A DNA stretch of 26,672 bases, from the NCBI GenBank assembly GCA_036667875.1, contig JAVWTD010000013.1, positions 1-26,672 of the forward strand, read 5' to 3'. Below the pieces are notes generated by a model, which did no database searches, was not told the DNA's origin, and was given only the letters and a program-made list of their open reading frames with translations. How positions within the stretch are numbered: the stretch's first letter is position 1; every line of letters begins with the position of its first letter. A program made the translations under genes and the position numbers. This document shows, in pieces, positions 8,320 through 15,506 of the stretch. Source of the stretch: CAJGDV01 sp036667875. GTDB taxonomy: Bacteria; Bacillota_I; Bacilli_A; RF39; UBA660.

Positions 8320-8520
8320 ATAACGCAAAGATTGGGACATAATCCTATAAGAAAACATATCAAGCGAATTAGGGATAGTGAAAGCCTAAAATATGAACTT
8401 ATAGATTCCTACCCATGAGTGAAATAGGAAACTATTATCCGGTGAAAATCCGTTATAATAAAAGAGACAAAAAGAGGATGGTACCGTGCTTTAAGCACTC
8501 CTTAACCATACTCTTTTTTT
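8320..8520 (+). promoter_or_regulatory. T-box riboswitch, proline specific, upstream of proS
   Basis: The leader has the parts of a T-box element, which senses uncharged tRNA and allows readthrough. Stem I can be drawn from TGGG/CCCA (8333-8336, 8412-8415), CTATAAG/CTTATAG (8345-8351, 8398-8404), CATAT/ATATG (8356-8360, 8391-8395), an AGCGA bulge (8363-8367) and TTAGG/CCTAA (8369-8373, 8385-8389). The likely specifier is CCU (Pro) at 8408-8410. The T-box sequence AGGATGGTACCGTG is at 8475-8488; its UGGU would pair with the ACCA end of a tRNA. The terminator arms are AAAGAGGATGGT (8471-8482) and ACCATACTCTTT (8505-8516), followed by T. Confidence 0.93.
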
Positions 8521-8540
8521 GTATAGAAAGAAGGAATATT

Positions 8541-9980
8541 ATGAACGAAAATATGAAAAAAAACAAATCAATTACATCAAGAGATGTAGACTTTGCTAAA
8601 TGGTATACAGACATTGTTAAAAACGCAAAACTAGCAAGTTATTCTAATGTCAAAGGATTTACTGTTTTTGAACCAAACGGATATGCACTATGGGAAAATA
8701 TCCAATCAGTAACTGACAAGAAATTTAAAGAATTAGGACACCAAAACGTAATGATGCCATTACTAATTCCAGAAAGTTTGTTATTAAAAGAATCAGAACA
8801 TATTGAAGGATTTGCACCAGAAGTTGCTTGGGTTACAACTGGGGGCAATAAACAACTAGAAGAAAAACTTTGTATAAGACCAACTAGTGAAGTTTTATTT
8901 TGTGACTACTATAAAGATGTAGTAAAATCATATAGAGATTTACCAAAACTTTATAACCAATGGTGTAGTGTAGTAAGATGGGAAAAAGAAACAAGACCAT
9001 TTTTAAGAACACGTGAATTTTTATGGCAAGAAGGACACACAGTACATGAAACAAAAGAAGAAGCCATGAAAGAAACAGACCAAATGCTTGAAGTATATCG
9101 CCAAGTTTTTGAAGACTACTTAGCAATGCCAGTAATATCAGGCAAAAAAACAGAATCAGAAAAATTCGCAGGAGCAGAATATACATTAAGTATTGAATCA
9201 ATGATGTATAATGGTGTATCTCTACAATCTGCCACTTCTCACTATTTTGGACAAAAATTTACAAAACCATTTGATGTAAAATTTGTAAATAGAAACAATG
9301 AATTTGAATACGCATATCAAACATCATGGGGAATATCTACAAGAAGTATAGGTGGAATGATTATGTGTCACAGTGACGATAATGGACTTGTAATACCACC
9401 AAGAATTGCACCAAGAAAAGTAGTTATCATACCAATTGGAAAAAGTTCAAAAGTAAGTGCCATTGCAAATGATTTAAAAGAAAAATTAAATAAATCAAAC
9501 ATAGAAACTTTTATTGATGACTCTGATAAATCAATAGGATTTAAATTTGCAGAACATGAAATGAACGGAATTCCATTTAGAATTGAATTAGGAGAAAGAG
9601 ACCTTTTAAACAATACTATAATAATCGCAAGAAGAGACAACTACACAAAAAAAGCAGTTAGTTTAGATATAGACATAGTTAAATATATTATAAACGAAAT
9701 AGATGTAATGCATAACGACATGTTTAATGTTGCTAAAAAAAGAATGGAAGAAAAAACATATATTTGCCATAACCTAGATGAAATGAAAGAAGTTATGGAA
9801 AATCATCCAGGATTCATCAAAGCAATGTGGTGTGGAAATGAAGCATGTGAAAAAACAATTAAAGACATTCGAGGAACAAAATCAAGATGCATTCTTGAAA
9901 ACGAAGAAAAAGTAGACACAAAATGTGTTTGTTGTGGACATGATGCAAAAGATTTAGTTATATGGGGAATACAATATTAA
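8541..9980 (+). CDS. proS: Prolyl-tRNA synthetase, archaeal/eukaryotic type
   Basis: ProRS charges tRNA-Pro. This is the form without the large YbaK-like editing insertion: class II motif 2 appears as RTREFLWQEGHT (156-167), motif 3 includes GGMIMCHSDDNGLVIPPRIAPRK (271-293), an anticodon-binding domain follows, and the C-terminal zinc domain has Cys431, Cys436, Cys462 and Cys465 and ends in Tyr479. Length 479 is typical. The ATG at 8541 with AAGGAA upstream is chosen because the open frame further upstream runs through the T-box terminator. Expression is controlled by that T-box, so low charging of tRNA-Pro should raise synthesis. A terminator directly follows. Confidence 0.96.
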   Translation: MNENMKKNKSITSRDVDFAKWYTDIVKNAKLASYSNVKGFTVFEPNGYALWENIQSVTDKKFKELGHQNVMMPLLIPESLLLKESEHIEGFAPEVAWVTTGGNKQLEEKLCIRPTSEVLFCDYYKDVVKSYRDLPKLYNQWCSVVRWEKETRPFLRTREFLWQEGHTVHETKEEAMKETDQMLEVYRQVFEDYLAMPVISGKKTESEKFAGAEYTLSIESMMYNGVSLQSATSHYFGQKFTKPFDVKFVNRNNEFEYAYQTSWGISTRSIGGMIMCHSDDNGLVIPPRIAPRKVVIIPIGKSSKVSAIANDLKEKLNKSNIETFIDDSDKSIGFKFAEHEMNGIPFRIELGERDLLNNTIIIARRDNYTKKAVSLDIDIVKYIINEIDVMHNDMFNVAKKRMEEKTYICHNLDEMKEVMENHPGFIKAMWCGNEACEKTIKDIRGTKSRCILENEEKVDTKCVCCGHDAKDLVIWGIQY

Positions 9981-10002
9981 GGACTAAAACTAGTCCTTTT
10001 TT
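9981..10002 (+). terminator. proS intrinsic terminator
   Basis: GGACTA (9981-9986) pairs with TAGTCC (9991-9996) around a 4-nt loop, followed by six T, immediately after the stop codon. Confidence 0.85.
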
Positions 10003-10025
10003 CATATATTTTTTTAGGTGATTAT

Positions 10026-11096
10026 ATGAAAAAATTGTTATTAATATTATTGCTTCTACCATCAACTGTTTTTGCGTATCAAACAAATGCAACAAGCACC
10101 GTTTTGATGGACACAGATAATAATAGAATAATTTACAAAGATAACTGTAACGAAGTAAGAAGTCTAGCATCAATTTCTAAAATAATGACAGCCATTCTAG
10201 CAATAGAATCAAAACAAATAAAAGACACAGTAAAAATAGGTCAAGAAATTGAAGGATCTTACGGTTCAGGAATATATATTAAAGAAAATGAAGAAATTAA
10301 AATGATAGATTTAGTCTATGGCTTATTATTAAGAAGTGGAAACGATGCTGCCTTAGCAATCGCTTTTAATGTCGCAGGAAGCTTAGAAGAATTTGTAAAT
10401 CTAATGAATAACAAAGCCCAACAATTAAAAATGAATAATACAAAATTTTCAAACCCAAGCGGATTAGATGGGACAAATATGATAGGAAACTATGGAACAG
10501 CATGTGATATGGCAAAATTAATGAGTTACTGTATGAAAAACGAAACATTTAGAAGGATAACAAACACAAGGACCTATAAAGCCAAAACTAATTTAAATTT
10601 TTACGACTGGACTAATAAAAATAAACTACTAAGAACATATAAATATGCAACCGGAGGGAAAACCGGATTTACCGATATAGCCAAAAGAACCTTAGTAACA
10701 ACCGCTAGTAAAAGAGGAGTAAACCTAGTAGCAGTAACTTTAAATGATGGAAATGATTTTGAAGATCATAAAAATATGTTTGAAGAAGCATTTAAAGAAT
10801 ACAAAAAATTTGATATTTTAAAAAAAGGGAATGTAGAAATAATTGGAGAAAAGTTTTATAAAAACAGATCATTTTATCTTATTGAAGATTTTAGTTATTT
10901 ACTAAGAGACGATGAAGTAAAAGACTTACTAATAAAATTCAAACTTAAAGAATTATATGTATACAATAATAATGATAAAGTAGGTGAAGCAACAATTTAT
11001 TTAGGTAAAGATAAAATTCATAAAGCAAACATTTTTGTCAAAATAAAAAAAGAAAAAATAAACCCCATTGAACTCATTAAGAGGCTATTTAAGTGA
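10026..11096 (+). CDS. dacB: D-alanyl-D-alanine carboxypeptidase, sporulation DacB/DacF type
   Basis: This low-molecular-weight penicillin-binding protein trims the terminal D-alanine from peptidoglycan stem peptides. A signal peptide covers residues 1-17 (ending VFA). The active-site triad motifs are SISK (Ser49, Lys52), SGN (104-106) and KTG (212-214, in GGKTGFT). A C-terminal beta-rich region at about 265-340 follows, without a clear terminal amphipathic anchor. The start has AGGTGAT upstream at 10016-10022. It overlaps spmA by 4 nt. Co-transcription with spmA and spmB matches the B. subtilis dacB operon, where it lowers spore cortex cross-linking, so I prefer DacB over the vegetative DacA; the exact paralogue is inferred from context. 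Confidence 0.88.
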   Translation: MKKLLLILLLLPSTVFAYQTNATSTVLMDTDNNRIIYKDNCNEVRSLASISKIMTAILAIESKQIKDTVKIGQEIEGSYGSGIYIKENEEIKMIDLVYGLLLRSGNDAALAIAFNVAGSLEEFVNLMNNKAQQLKMNNTKFSNPSGLDGTNMIGNYGTACDMAKLMSYCMKNETFRRITNTRTYKAKTNLNFYDWTNKNKLLRTYKYATGGKTGFTDIAKRTLVTTASKRGVNLVAVTLNDGNDFEDHKNMFEEAFKEYKKFDILKKGNVEIIGEKFYKNRSFYLIEDFSYLLRDDEVKDLLIKFKLKELYVYNNNDKVGEATIYLGKDKIHKANIFVKIKKEKINPIELIKRLFK

Positions 11097-11674
11097 TAAA
11101 TATTATTTGGGGTATATTCCTACTACTTGGTCTAACATACTCAATTCTAAGCGGTAATGGTGCTCTAATTAATGATGAAATACTAAAGTCAGGAACTAAA
11201 ACACTACAACTAATGATTGAAATATTCCCAGTTATGGCTATTTGGTTAGGTTTAATGAATATAGCATCAACCTCAAAACTATTAGATAAGTTAGCAAAAT
11301 TAATAGAGCCACTCTTAACTAAACTATTTCCAGACATACCAAAAGGACATTCATCTTTAGGCTATATCTCATCAAATTTAATAATTAATTTCTTCGGATT
11401 AGGATCAGCCGCAACACCATTTGGTCTTAAAAGTATGAAATCACTTCAGGAATTAAACAAAGAACCCAAAAAAGCCTCAAGAAGTATGATTACATTTTTA
11501 GTATTAAATACAACAGGCTTAACTTTAGTACCGACAATGATAATATCACTAAGATATTTCTATAAAAGTACTAACCCCACTGGAATAATATTATTCTGTT
11601 TCTTAGCAACATTATCATCAACCATAGGAGGATTAATAATTGATAGAATAATAGGAAGTAGGTTCAATAAATGA
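11093..11674 (+). CDS. spmA: Spore maturation protein A
   Basis: SpmA is a multi-pass membrane protein of the nucleoside-recognition (Gate) fold. In B. subtilis, together with SpmB, it is needed for full dehydration of the spore core. The sequence (193 residues) shows the family's hydrophobic segments and the conserved NFFGLGSAATPFGLKSMKSLQELN stretch (about 99-122). It begins with GTG at 11093, overlapping the TGA of dacB as GTGA, and ends as ATGA with spmB, so the three genes are translationally coupled. A weak AGAGG lies upstream of the GTG. The adjacent DacB-like gene supports a sporulation role. Confidence 0.93.
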   Translation: MINIIWGIFLLLGLTYSILSGNGALINDEILKSGTKTLQLMIEIFPVMAIWLGLMNIASTSKLLDKLAKLIEPLLTKLFPDIPKGHSSLGYISSNLIINFFGLGSAATPFGLKSMKSLQELNKEPKKASRSMITFLVLNTTGLTLVPTMIISLRYFYKSTNPTGIILFCFLATLSSTIGGLIIDRIIGSRFNK

Positions 11675-12174
11675 TATCAAACCTAATAATTCCAGTATTA
11701 ATAATACTAATTGTTTTATACGGAATAATAAAGAAAGTAAATATTTATGATTCATTTGTAGAAGGAGCCAAAGAATCATTCAAGATGATAAAAGACATGT
11801 TTCCATTTTTATTAGGAATGATGCTAGCAATAAACATATTTTTAAATAGTAATATTCTAAACCTATTTAGTAAAGCAATTAATTTTTTAATACCCCTTCC
11901 TTTTGAAGTAATACCCCTTGCTTTAATGAGACCCATATCAGGCTCTAGTAGTCTTTCAATTCTAAATAATATTTTTAATAAATTTGGACCCGACTCTTAT
12001 ATAGGAACATTAGCATCAGTAATTCAAGGTAGTACAGATACAACCCTTTACATAATAACTCTTTATTTTGGAGCAATTGGGATAAAAAAAACAAGATATG
12101 CCCTTGCAGTTGGTTTGATAGCAGATTTAATTGGAATAACCGCAAGTATTTTTATTGTAAATATTTTCTTTTAA
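11671..12174 (+). CDS. spmB: Spore maturation protein B
   Basis: The partner of SpmA, a 167-residue membrane protein of the Gate fold. Family hallmarks are visible: the DSFVEGAKESF stretch (about 27-37), MRPISGSSSL (about 86-95) and a GSTDTTLYIITLYFGAIGIKK segment (about 119-139). The ATG overlaps the spmA stop as ATGA, with a GGAAGTAGG purine-rich stretch upstream acting as ribosome binding site. Its 3' end also carries the promoter of rluB. The expected role is spore core dehydration and heat resistance, known from B. subtilis; the transported species is unknown. Confidence 0.92.
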   Translation: MISNLIIPVLIILIVLYGIIKKVNIYDSFVEGAKESFKMIKDMFPFLLGMMLAINIFLNSNILNLFSKAINFLIPLPFEVIPLALMRPISGSSSLSILNNIFNKFGPDSYIGTLASVIQGSTDTTLYIITLYFGAIGIKKTRYALAVGLIADLIGITASIFIVNIFF

Positions 12175-12183
12175 TGATATAAT
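12155..12183 (+). promoter_or_regulatory. rluB promoter inside the end of spmB
   Basis: TTGTAA (12155-12160), 17 nt, TATAAT (12178-12183) with an extended TG at 12175-12176. The -35 lies in the last codons of spmB. The predicted start is about 12 nt before the rluB ATG, so the leader is essentially just the Shine-Dalgarno. Confidence 0.65.
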
Positions 12184-12201
12184 ACCTCCAGGTGATTTGA
12201 A

Positions 12202-12921
12202 ATGGAAAGAGTGCAAAAAGTAATAGCTAATAACGGGTATTGTTCAAGACGTAAAGCCGAAGAACTAATCTTAAAAGGCAGAGTTCAAGTTAATGGTGAA
12301 GTTATTAGAGAACTTGGTACTCTAGTAGACACAAATGATACAATCATGATAGATGATTTTGTATTAGGAAAAACAGAAAAAGTATATATACTATTAAATA
12401 AACCACGTGGTGTAGTTACTACAACAAGTGATGATAAGCATAGAAGAACAGTAACTGATATAGTACATGCTAAAACTAGAGTATATCCAGTTGGAAGACT
12501 TGACTTCGATACAACCGGAGCTTTGTTATTAACAAACGATGGAGATCTTACAAATTTATTATTACATCCAAGTAACAACATAGAAAAAGTTTATGTTGCT
12601 AAAATAAAAGGAATTTTAACACCCGGACACAAAAAAACTCTTGAATCAGGAGTAGTAATTGACGGAGTTAAAACAGGAAAATGTAAAACAAAAATAATAA
12701 AAATGGACAAAAAAAATAATGCAACAGTTGTAGCATTAGAAATACATGAAGGAAGAAACCATCAAGTAAAAAATATGTTCAAAGAATTAGGGTATGAAGT
12801 AATAAAACTAAGACGAGATAGTATCGCCTTTCTAAACTGCCAAGGTTTAAATGCAGGCGAATTTAGATATTTATCAGTTAAAGAAGTAAAAGTATTATAT
12901 AACTTAGTAAAAAATAATTAA
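12202..12921 (+). CDS. rluB: 23S rRNA pseudouridine synthase RluB/RsuA family
   Basis: The enzyme isomerises a uridine in ribosomal RNA to pseudouridine. An S4 RNA-binding domain is at about residues 1-60 (MERVQKVIANNGYCSRRKAE). The catalytic domain follows with GRLDFDTTGALLLTNDG, where Asp101 is the likely nucleophile, and LNKPRGVVTT (65-74). Length 239 matches the RluB/RluE/RsuA group. The start has AGGTGAT at 12190-12196. It lies next to spmB, an order also known from B. subtilis (ypuL), but has its own promoter, which fits a vegetative role. RluB is favoured over RsuA by context, not by a diagnostic residue. Confidence 0.88.
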   Translation: MERVQKVIANNGYCSRRKAEELILKGRVQVNGEVIRELGTLVDTNDTIMIDDFVLGKTEKVYILLNKPRGVVTTTSDDKHRRTVTDIVHAKTRVYPVGRLDFDTTGALLLTNDGDLTNLLLHPSNNIEKVYVAKIKGILTPGHKKTLESGVVIDGVKTGKCKTKIIKMDKKNNATVVALEIHEGRNHQVKNMFKELGYEVIKLRRDSIAFLNCQGLNAGEFRYLSVKEVKVLYNLVKNN

Positions 12922-12950
12922 AAGAGTATAACTAGCAGTTATACTCTTTT
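12920..12950. terminator. Bidirectional terminator between rluB and the ASCH gene
   Basis: A 14-bp perfect stem AAAAGAGTATAACT/AGTTATACTCTTTT with a 3-nt loop, A-rich on one side and T-rich on the other. It serves rluB on the plus strand and overlaps the last codons of the minus-strand gene ending at 12939. Confidence 0.9.
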
Positions 12951-13277
12951 TATTTTAATTCCTAAAACACCATATTTTGTTTCATCTGCTTCACTATAAA
13001 TTTCTCTTAGTTTATTAAGCAATTCTTCTTTAGTAGACGTAACATCATCTAAATAAGAAATATCAAAATCATCCATTAATTCTCTAAATGAAGAATAATG
13101 TAATAAAGCAGTAACAGTTGTATCAATTCTTTCTTCTACACAAGAAATATTTAAAAATTTGATTTTATCTCCAATTTTAATGTTTTCTCTTTTTGAATCA
13201 AATAATCTCAACTCTATATTTTTTGTTCCAAATAGCATTTTTTCATAATATTCTTTTTGTAACTTCATTTCAAACAT
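12939..13277 (-). CDS. ASCH-domain protein
   Basis: This 112-residue protein has the compact ASCH beta-barrel signature: YYEKMLFGTKNIELRLFDSKR (10-30), then IKIGDKIKFLNIS (33-45), and a C-terminal strand YGVLGIKI. ASCH domains are related to PUA domains and are thought to bind RNA; a well-studied small member (E. coli YqfB) is an amidohydrolase for N4-acetylcytidine. That activity cannot be assumed here. AGGAGG at plus positions 13285-13290 supports the start. It is downstream of the ferredoxin gene on the same strand, separated by a small terminator, so expression may depend on readthrough. Confidence 0.8.
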   Translation of the reverse strand: MFEMKLQKEYYEKMLFGTKNIELRLFDSKRENIKIGDKIKFLNISCVEERIDTTVTALLHYSSFRELMDDFDISYLDDVTSTKEELLNKLREIYSEADETKYGVLGIKIKRV

Positions 13278-13301
13278 AATAATACCTCCTTCTTTACATA
13301 G

Positions 13302-13322
13302 AAAAACGTCAATAGACGTTTT
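13302..13322 (-). terminator. Ferredoxin terminator (minus strand)
   Basis: On the minus strand AAAACGTC-tatt-GACGTTTTT forms an 8-bp stem with a short T run. It includes the TAA of the ferredoxin gene and lies before the ASCH gene. Confidence 0.65.
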
Positions 13323-13509
13323 ATTCTTCTACTATAGCGTTAACAGGGCAGCCTTCAATAGCGTCATGAACGCTATCTTCTAAATCTGCAGCAATAACAG
13401 TTGTAATTGCTTGTGCTAAACCGTCATCGTTAATTTCAAAAACATCGCCACAAATTGCTTGGCATGCTCCACAACCGATGCAAGTATCTTCTAAAACTTT
13501 TACTTTCAT
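13321..13509 (-). CDS. Single-cluster 4Fe-4S ferredoxin
   Basis: A 62-residue acidic electron carrier of the cytoplasm. Cys10, Cys13 and Cys16 in CIGCGAC plus the later Cys in GCPVNAI are the cluster ligands. Cys20 is a further cysteine at the position that forms a disulfide in Thermotoga-type ferredoxins, but the partner cysteine is absent. The start is the ATG with AGGAGG at 7 nt rather than an ATG 7 codons upstream, because that ribosome binding site lies between the two. A minus-strand promoter (13529-13557) drives it. A possible use is reducing radical-SAM enzymes such as PflA, or general anaerobic metabolism; the partner is not shown by context. Confidence 0.93.
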   Translation of the reverse strand: MKVKVLEDTCIGCGACQAICGDVFEINDDGLAQAITTVIAADLEDSVHDAIEGCPVNAIVEE

Positions 13510-13528
13510 ATTCAAGCCTCCTGTAAAC

Positions 13529-13557
13529 ATTATAAGGAAAAAGTGTCAAAAAAGCAA
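13529..13557 (-). promoter_or_regulatory. Ferredoxin promoter
   Basis: On the minus strand TTGCTT (13557-13552), 17 nt, TATAAT (13534-13529), giving a leader of about 13-14 nt. A TTGACA lying between them is only 9 nt from the -10 and is not a usable -35 for it. Confidence 0.65.
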
Positions 13558-13584
13558 TAACTCATATAAAAATAATTTTTTTTG

Positions 13585-13599
13585 TGTTAAAATTATACT
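13585..13599 (+). promoter_or_regulatory. Putative promoter of the tail-anchored protein gene
   Basis: An extended -10 TGTTAAAAT (13585-13593), or alternatively TATACT (13594-13599). The Shine-Dalgarno AGGTGAT begins at 13600, so the leader would be about 10 nt or less. No good -35 is seen. Confidence 0.4.
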
Positions 13600-13609
13600 A
13601 GGTGATAGC

Positions 13610-14401
13610 ATGGCGAGTAGAATGGAAAAGTTTCATAATGAAACAAACGCAGGAAAAAGAGTAGTAAAAAATCAAGAATTGTATAAACACATTTATGAAA
13701 ATGAAAAGTATACAAACATTGAAGGTGTTCTAGAAACAGACTTAAATACTGTAAATATTTATAAATTAAAAGATACAATTGACAAACACGAAAAACAAAC
13801 AAGTGAAAAAAAACAACTTGTAAAAAGAGACGTAGAATTAGATATGTCTAATTCCAGTGAAATGGAAGAAGAAGACAATCATGACTTAAATGAACTTCTA
13901 AATAAAGCAAAAGAAGAAAAAGAAGAAGATGAAATAGACAAATATAGAAGTCTTAAAATTGAAGAATTTACAGTTTTGAAGAAAATAAAAGACAAAAACA
14001 AAAAATTCAACAAAAAAGAAAAAGACAAAGAAATAAAAGAAGAACTAATGAATACAATGCAACTCTCAAAAGAAGAATTAGAAAGTCTTGAAGATCAAGA
14101 ACTATGTATCGATTTATTTTCAGACCTTCAAAATAATAGTATTGGTGGAGAAAGTGAAAAATCTATCAACGATTTAATAAACGAAGCTAAAGAAGAAAAC
14201 GAAGAAGACACAGAAAATCTAGATGGTTGTTTTAATACACAATCAATGAAACTATCCAAAAAAGACTTTGATGATACAATAGCCTTAGAAAAAATAAAGA
14301 TAGAAAAGAAAAGAAAACTACCAAAAATATTAGGAATAATCTTTTTAATTCTACTTATTATATTAGGAATAATATATGTTTTATTCTATATATTTAAATA
14401 A
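13610..14401 (+). CDS. Charged tail-anchored membrane protein with repeated acidic motif, unknown function
   Basis: I do not recognise this family. The 263-residue protein is very rich in Glu, Lys and Asp, probably coiled-coil or disordered, with no signal peptide. One hydrophobic segment lies at the extreme C-terminus (238-262), so it should be anchored with its body in the cytoplasm. Two segments are near copies: DLNELLNKAKEEKEED (92-107) and SINDLINEAKEENEED (185-200). The N-terminus (MASRMEKFHN...YKHIYENEKY) looks like a short structured element. The start is set by AGGTGAT at 13600-13606; the frame is open further upstream but crosses the divergent ferredoxin promoter. A scaffold role in division, envelope or sporulation is imaginable, but not shown. 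Confidence 0.7.
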   Translation: MASRMEKFHNETNAGKRVVKNQELYKHIYENEKYTNIEGVLETDLNTVNIYKLKDTIDKHEKQTSEKKQLVKRDVELDMSNSSEMEEEDNHDLNELLNKAKEEKEEDEIDKYRSLKIEEFTVLKKIKDKNKKFNKKEKDKEIKEELMNTMQLSKEELESLEDQELCIDLFSDLQNNSIGGESEKSINDLINEAKEENEEDTENLDGCFNTQSMKLSKKDFDDTIALEKIKIEKKRKLPKILGIIFLILLIILGIIYVLFYIFK

Positions 14402-14414
14402 TGATTCAAAGGAT

Positions 14415-14457
14415 AAAAAAACTGATATCAGATTAATATACTGAGATATCAGTTTTT
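14415..14457. terminator. Bidirectional terminator between the tail-anchored gene and gerAB
   Basis: AAAAACTGATATC (14417-14429) pairs perfectly with GATATCAGTTTTT (14445-14457), with an inner TCAG/CTGA pairing possible. A run on one side and T run on the other suit both converging genes. Confidence 0.88.
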
Positions 14458-14468
14458 ATTTAGACTAC

Positions 14469-15506
14469 TTATTTTTTTGTTTTTTTTATTATCAAATACA
14501 ATGGAGTTCCCAAAAAGAATAGAAAACAAAGATAGGGAAGAACATTCAAAATAAACAGATTACCACTTGAATAGTTCTTAAAAATATAAAAAGATAAGAA
14601 CATGATAACTACTCCAATAATATAATTGTTAATTTTTGTATAGCAATTAATAAAATAAACACAAAATGACAAAAAGATAAAGAAATCAAACGCCCACTGA
14701 ATAGACAAAATATTTTCAACTCTTTCTATAATACCCATTAAAGAAAGACGCTTTAAAATATGAAATTCAGGGTATTGAAGAAGAATTGCAATATCAATAC
14801 CATAAATAGAAAGAACAACAAAAAGCATTCCAAATAAAGAAAAAACAGCAATTAAATACATAATAATTTTATTCTTTGTAGGATTAGTATCCACTTTATT
14901 TTTAGGTATTGCCAAAAGCATAAATAAAGGTAGAATATTGTAAGCCATAAAATGCAGTGAGCCCTTAACAATCGGCATAAAACCATTCCTCAAAGGAGGA
15001 AATAATAAAGACAATTTAATTTGAGAAAACAAAGTTAAAAAGATAATTAAAAACAAAACAATATTTATATAAAATAAAATAGTAGAAACCCTAAATAGAG
15101 TAGCAATTCCTTTATTGTTTACATATATTATTACCCCAATAAAAAGTAATGCAATTGGTAAAATTGGAGTCTTATATAAAAATTGTGATGTAACGAAATT
15201 CATAAGATTCCAAAAAGTTATAGCCGCTAAGAATAATACAAAACCACAAAGAGAATAATTAATTATCTTTCCAATATTTTTATCAAAATACTCTTCAATC
15301 ACTTCAAAAATCGTTTTTCCTGGATAGTTTTCATTAAAATAATAAAATATATAAAGAGGAACAACAGACAAAATTGTTGCAAAAATAATGCTTATCCAAC
15401 CATCACTTCTAGAAATTACTAACAAATTATTAATACTCATTCCTGCAAAACAACACCTTACTAGAAAAAACATTAAAGTATTATAATTGAAACTATCTAT
15501 CTTCAT
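14469..15506 (-). CDS. gerAB: Spore germination receptor B subunit (GerAB/GerB permease family)
   Basis: A 345-residue membrane protein with about ten hydrophobic segments, of the GerAB family related to APC amino-acid permeases. It is the subunit thought to bind the germinant in the inner spore membrane. Family features include the N-terminal FFLVRCCFAG helix, the GKTIFEVIEEYF loop (63-74), the LFPPLRNG loop between helices and the NILPLFMLL segment. AAAGGAGG just upstream of the ATG at 15506 supports the start, and it overlaps the end of gerAC by 14 nt. It is the last gene of the operon A-C-B, an order also seen in the B. subtilis gerK operon. The germinant cannot be read from the sequence. 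Confidence 0.92.
   Translation of the reverse strand: MKIDSFNYNTLMFFLVRCCFAGMSINNLLVISRSDGWISIIFATILSVVPLYIFYYFNENYPGKTIFEVIEEYFDKNIGKIINYSLCGFVLFLAAITFWNLMNFVTSQFLYKTPILPIALLFIGVIIYVNNKGIATLFRVSTILFYINIVLFLIIFLTLFSQIKLSLLFPPLRNGFMPIVKGSLHFMAYNILPLFMLLAIPKNKVDTNPTKNKIIMYLIAVFSLFGMLFVVLSIYGIDIAILLQYPEFHILKRLSLMGIIERVENILSIQWAFDFFIFLSFCVYFINCYTKINNYIIGVVIMFLSFYIFKNYSSGNLFILNVLPYLCFLFFLGTPLYLIIKKTKK

Noticed and set aside
8415..8540. An in-frame upstream extension of proS beginning at an ATG at 8415.
   Set aside because: It would translate the T-box leader and its terminator; the ATG at 8541 has a Shine-Dalgarno and fits the family N-terminus.
9968..9980. AATACAAT before dacB as a sigma-E -10 box.
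   Set aside because: The -10 is close to CATACANT, but no matching -35 is seen at the right spacing and the site precedes a strong terminator.
10026..11674. Possible use of TGA as tryptophan, as in Mollicutes.
   Set aside because: dacB and spmA both end at TGA in the expected place, and tryptophans in proS and others are TGG.
13535..13551. A TTGACA on the minus strand as -35 of the ferredoxin gene.
   Set aside because: It is only 9 nt from the TATAAT; the TTGCTT at 17 nt is the better partner.
13478..13609. Extension of the tail-anchored gene upstream to 13478.
   Set aside because: It overlaps the divergent ferredoxin start and promoter; AGGTGAT points to the ATG at 13610.
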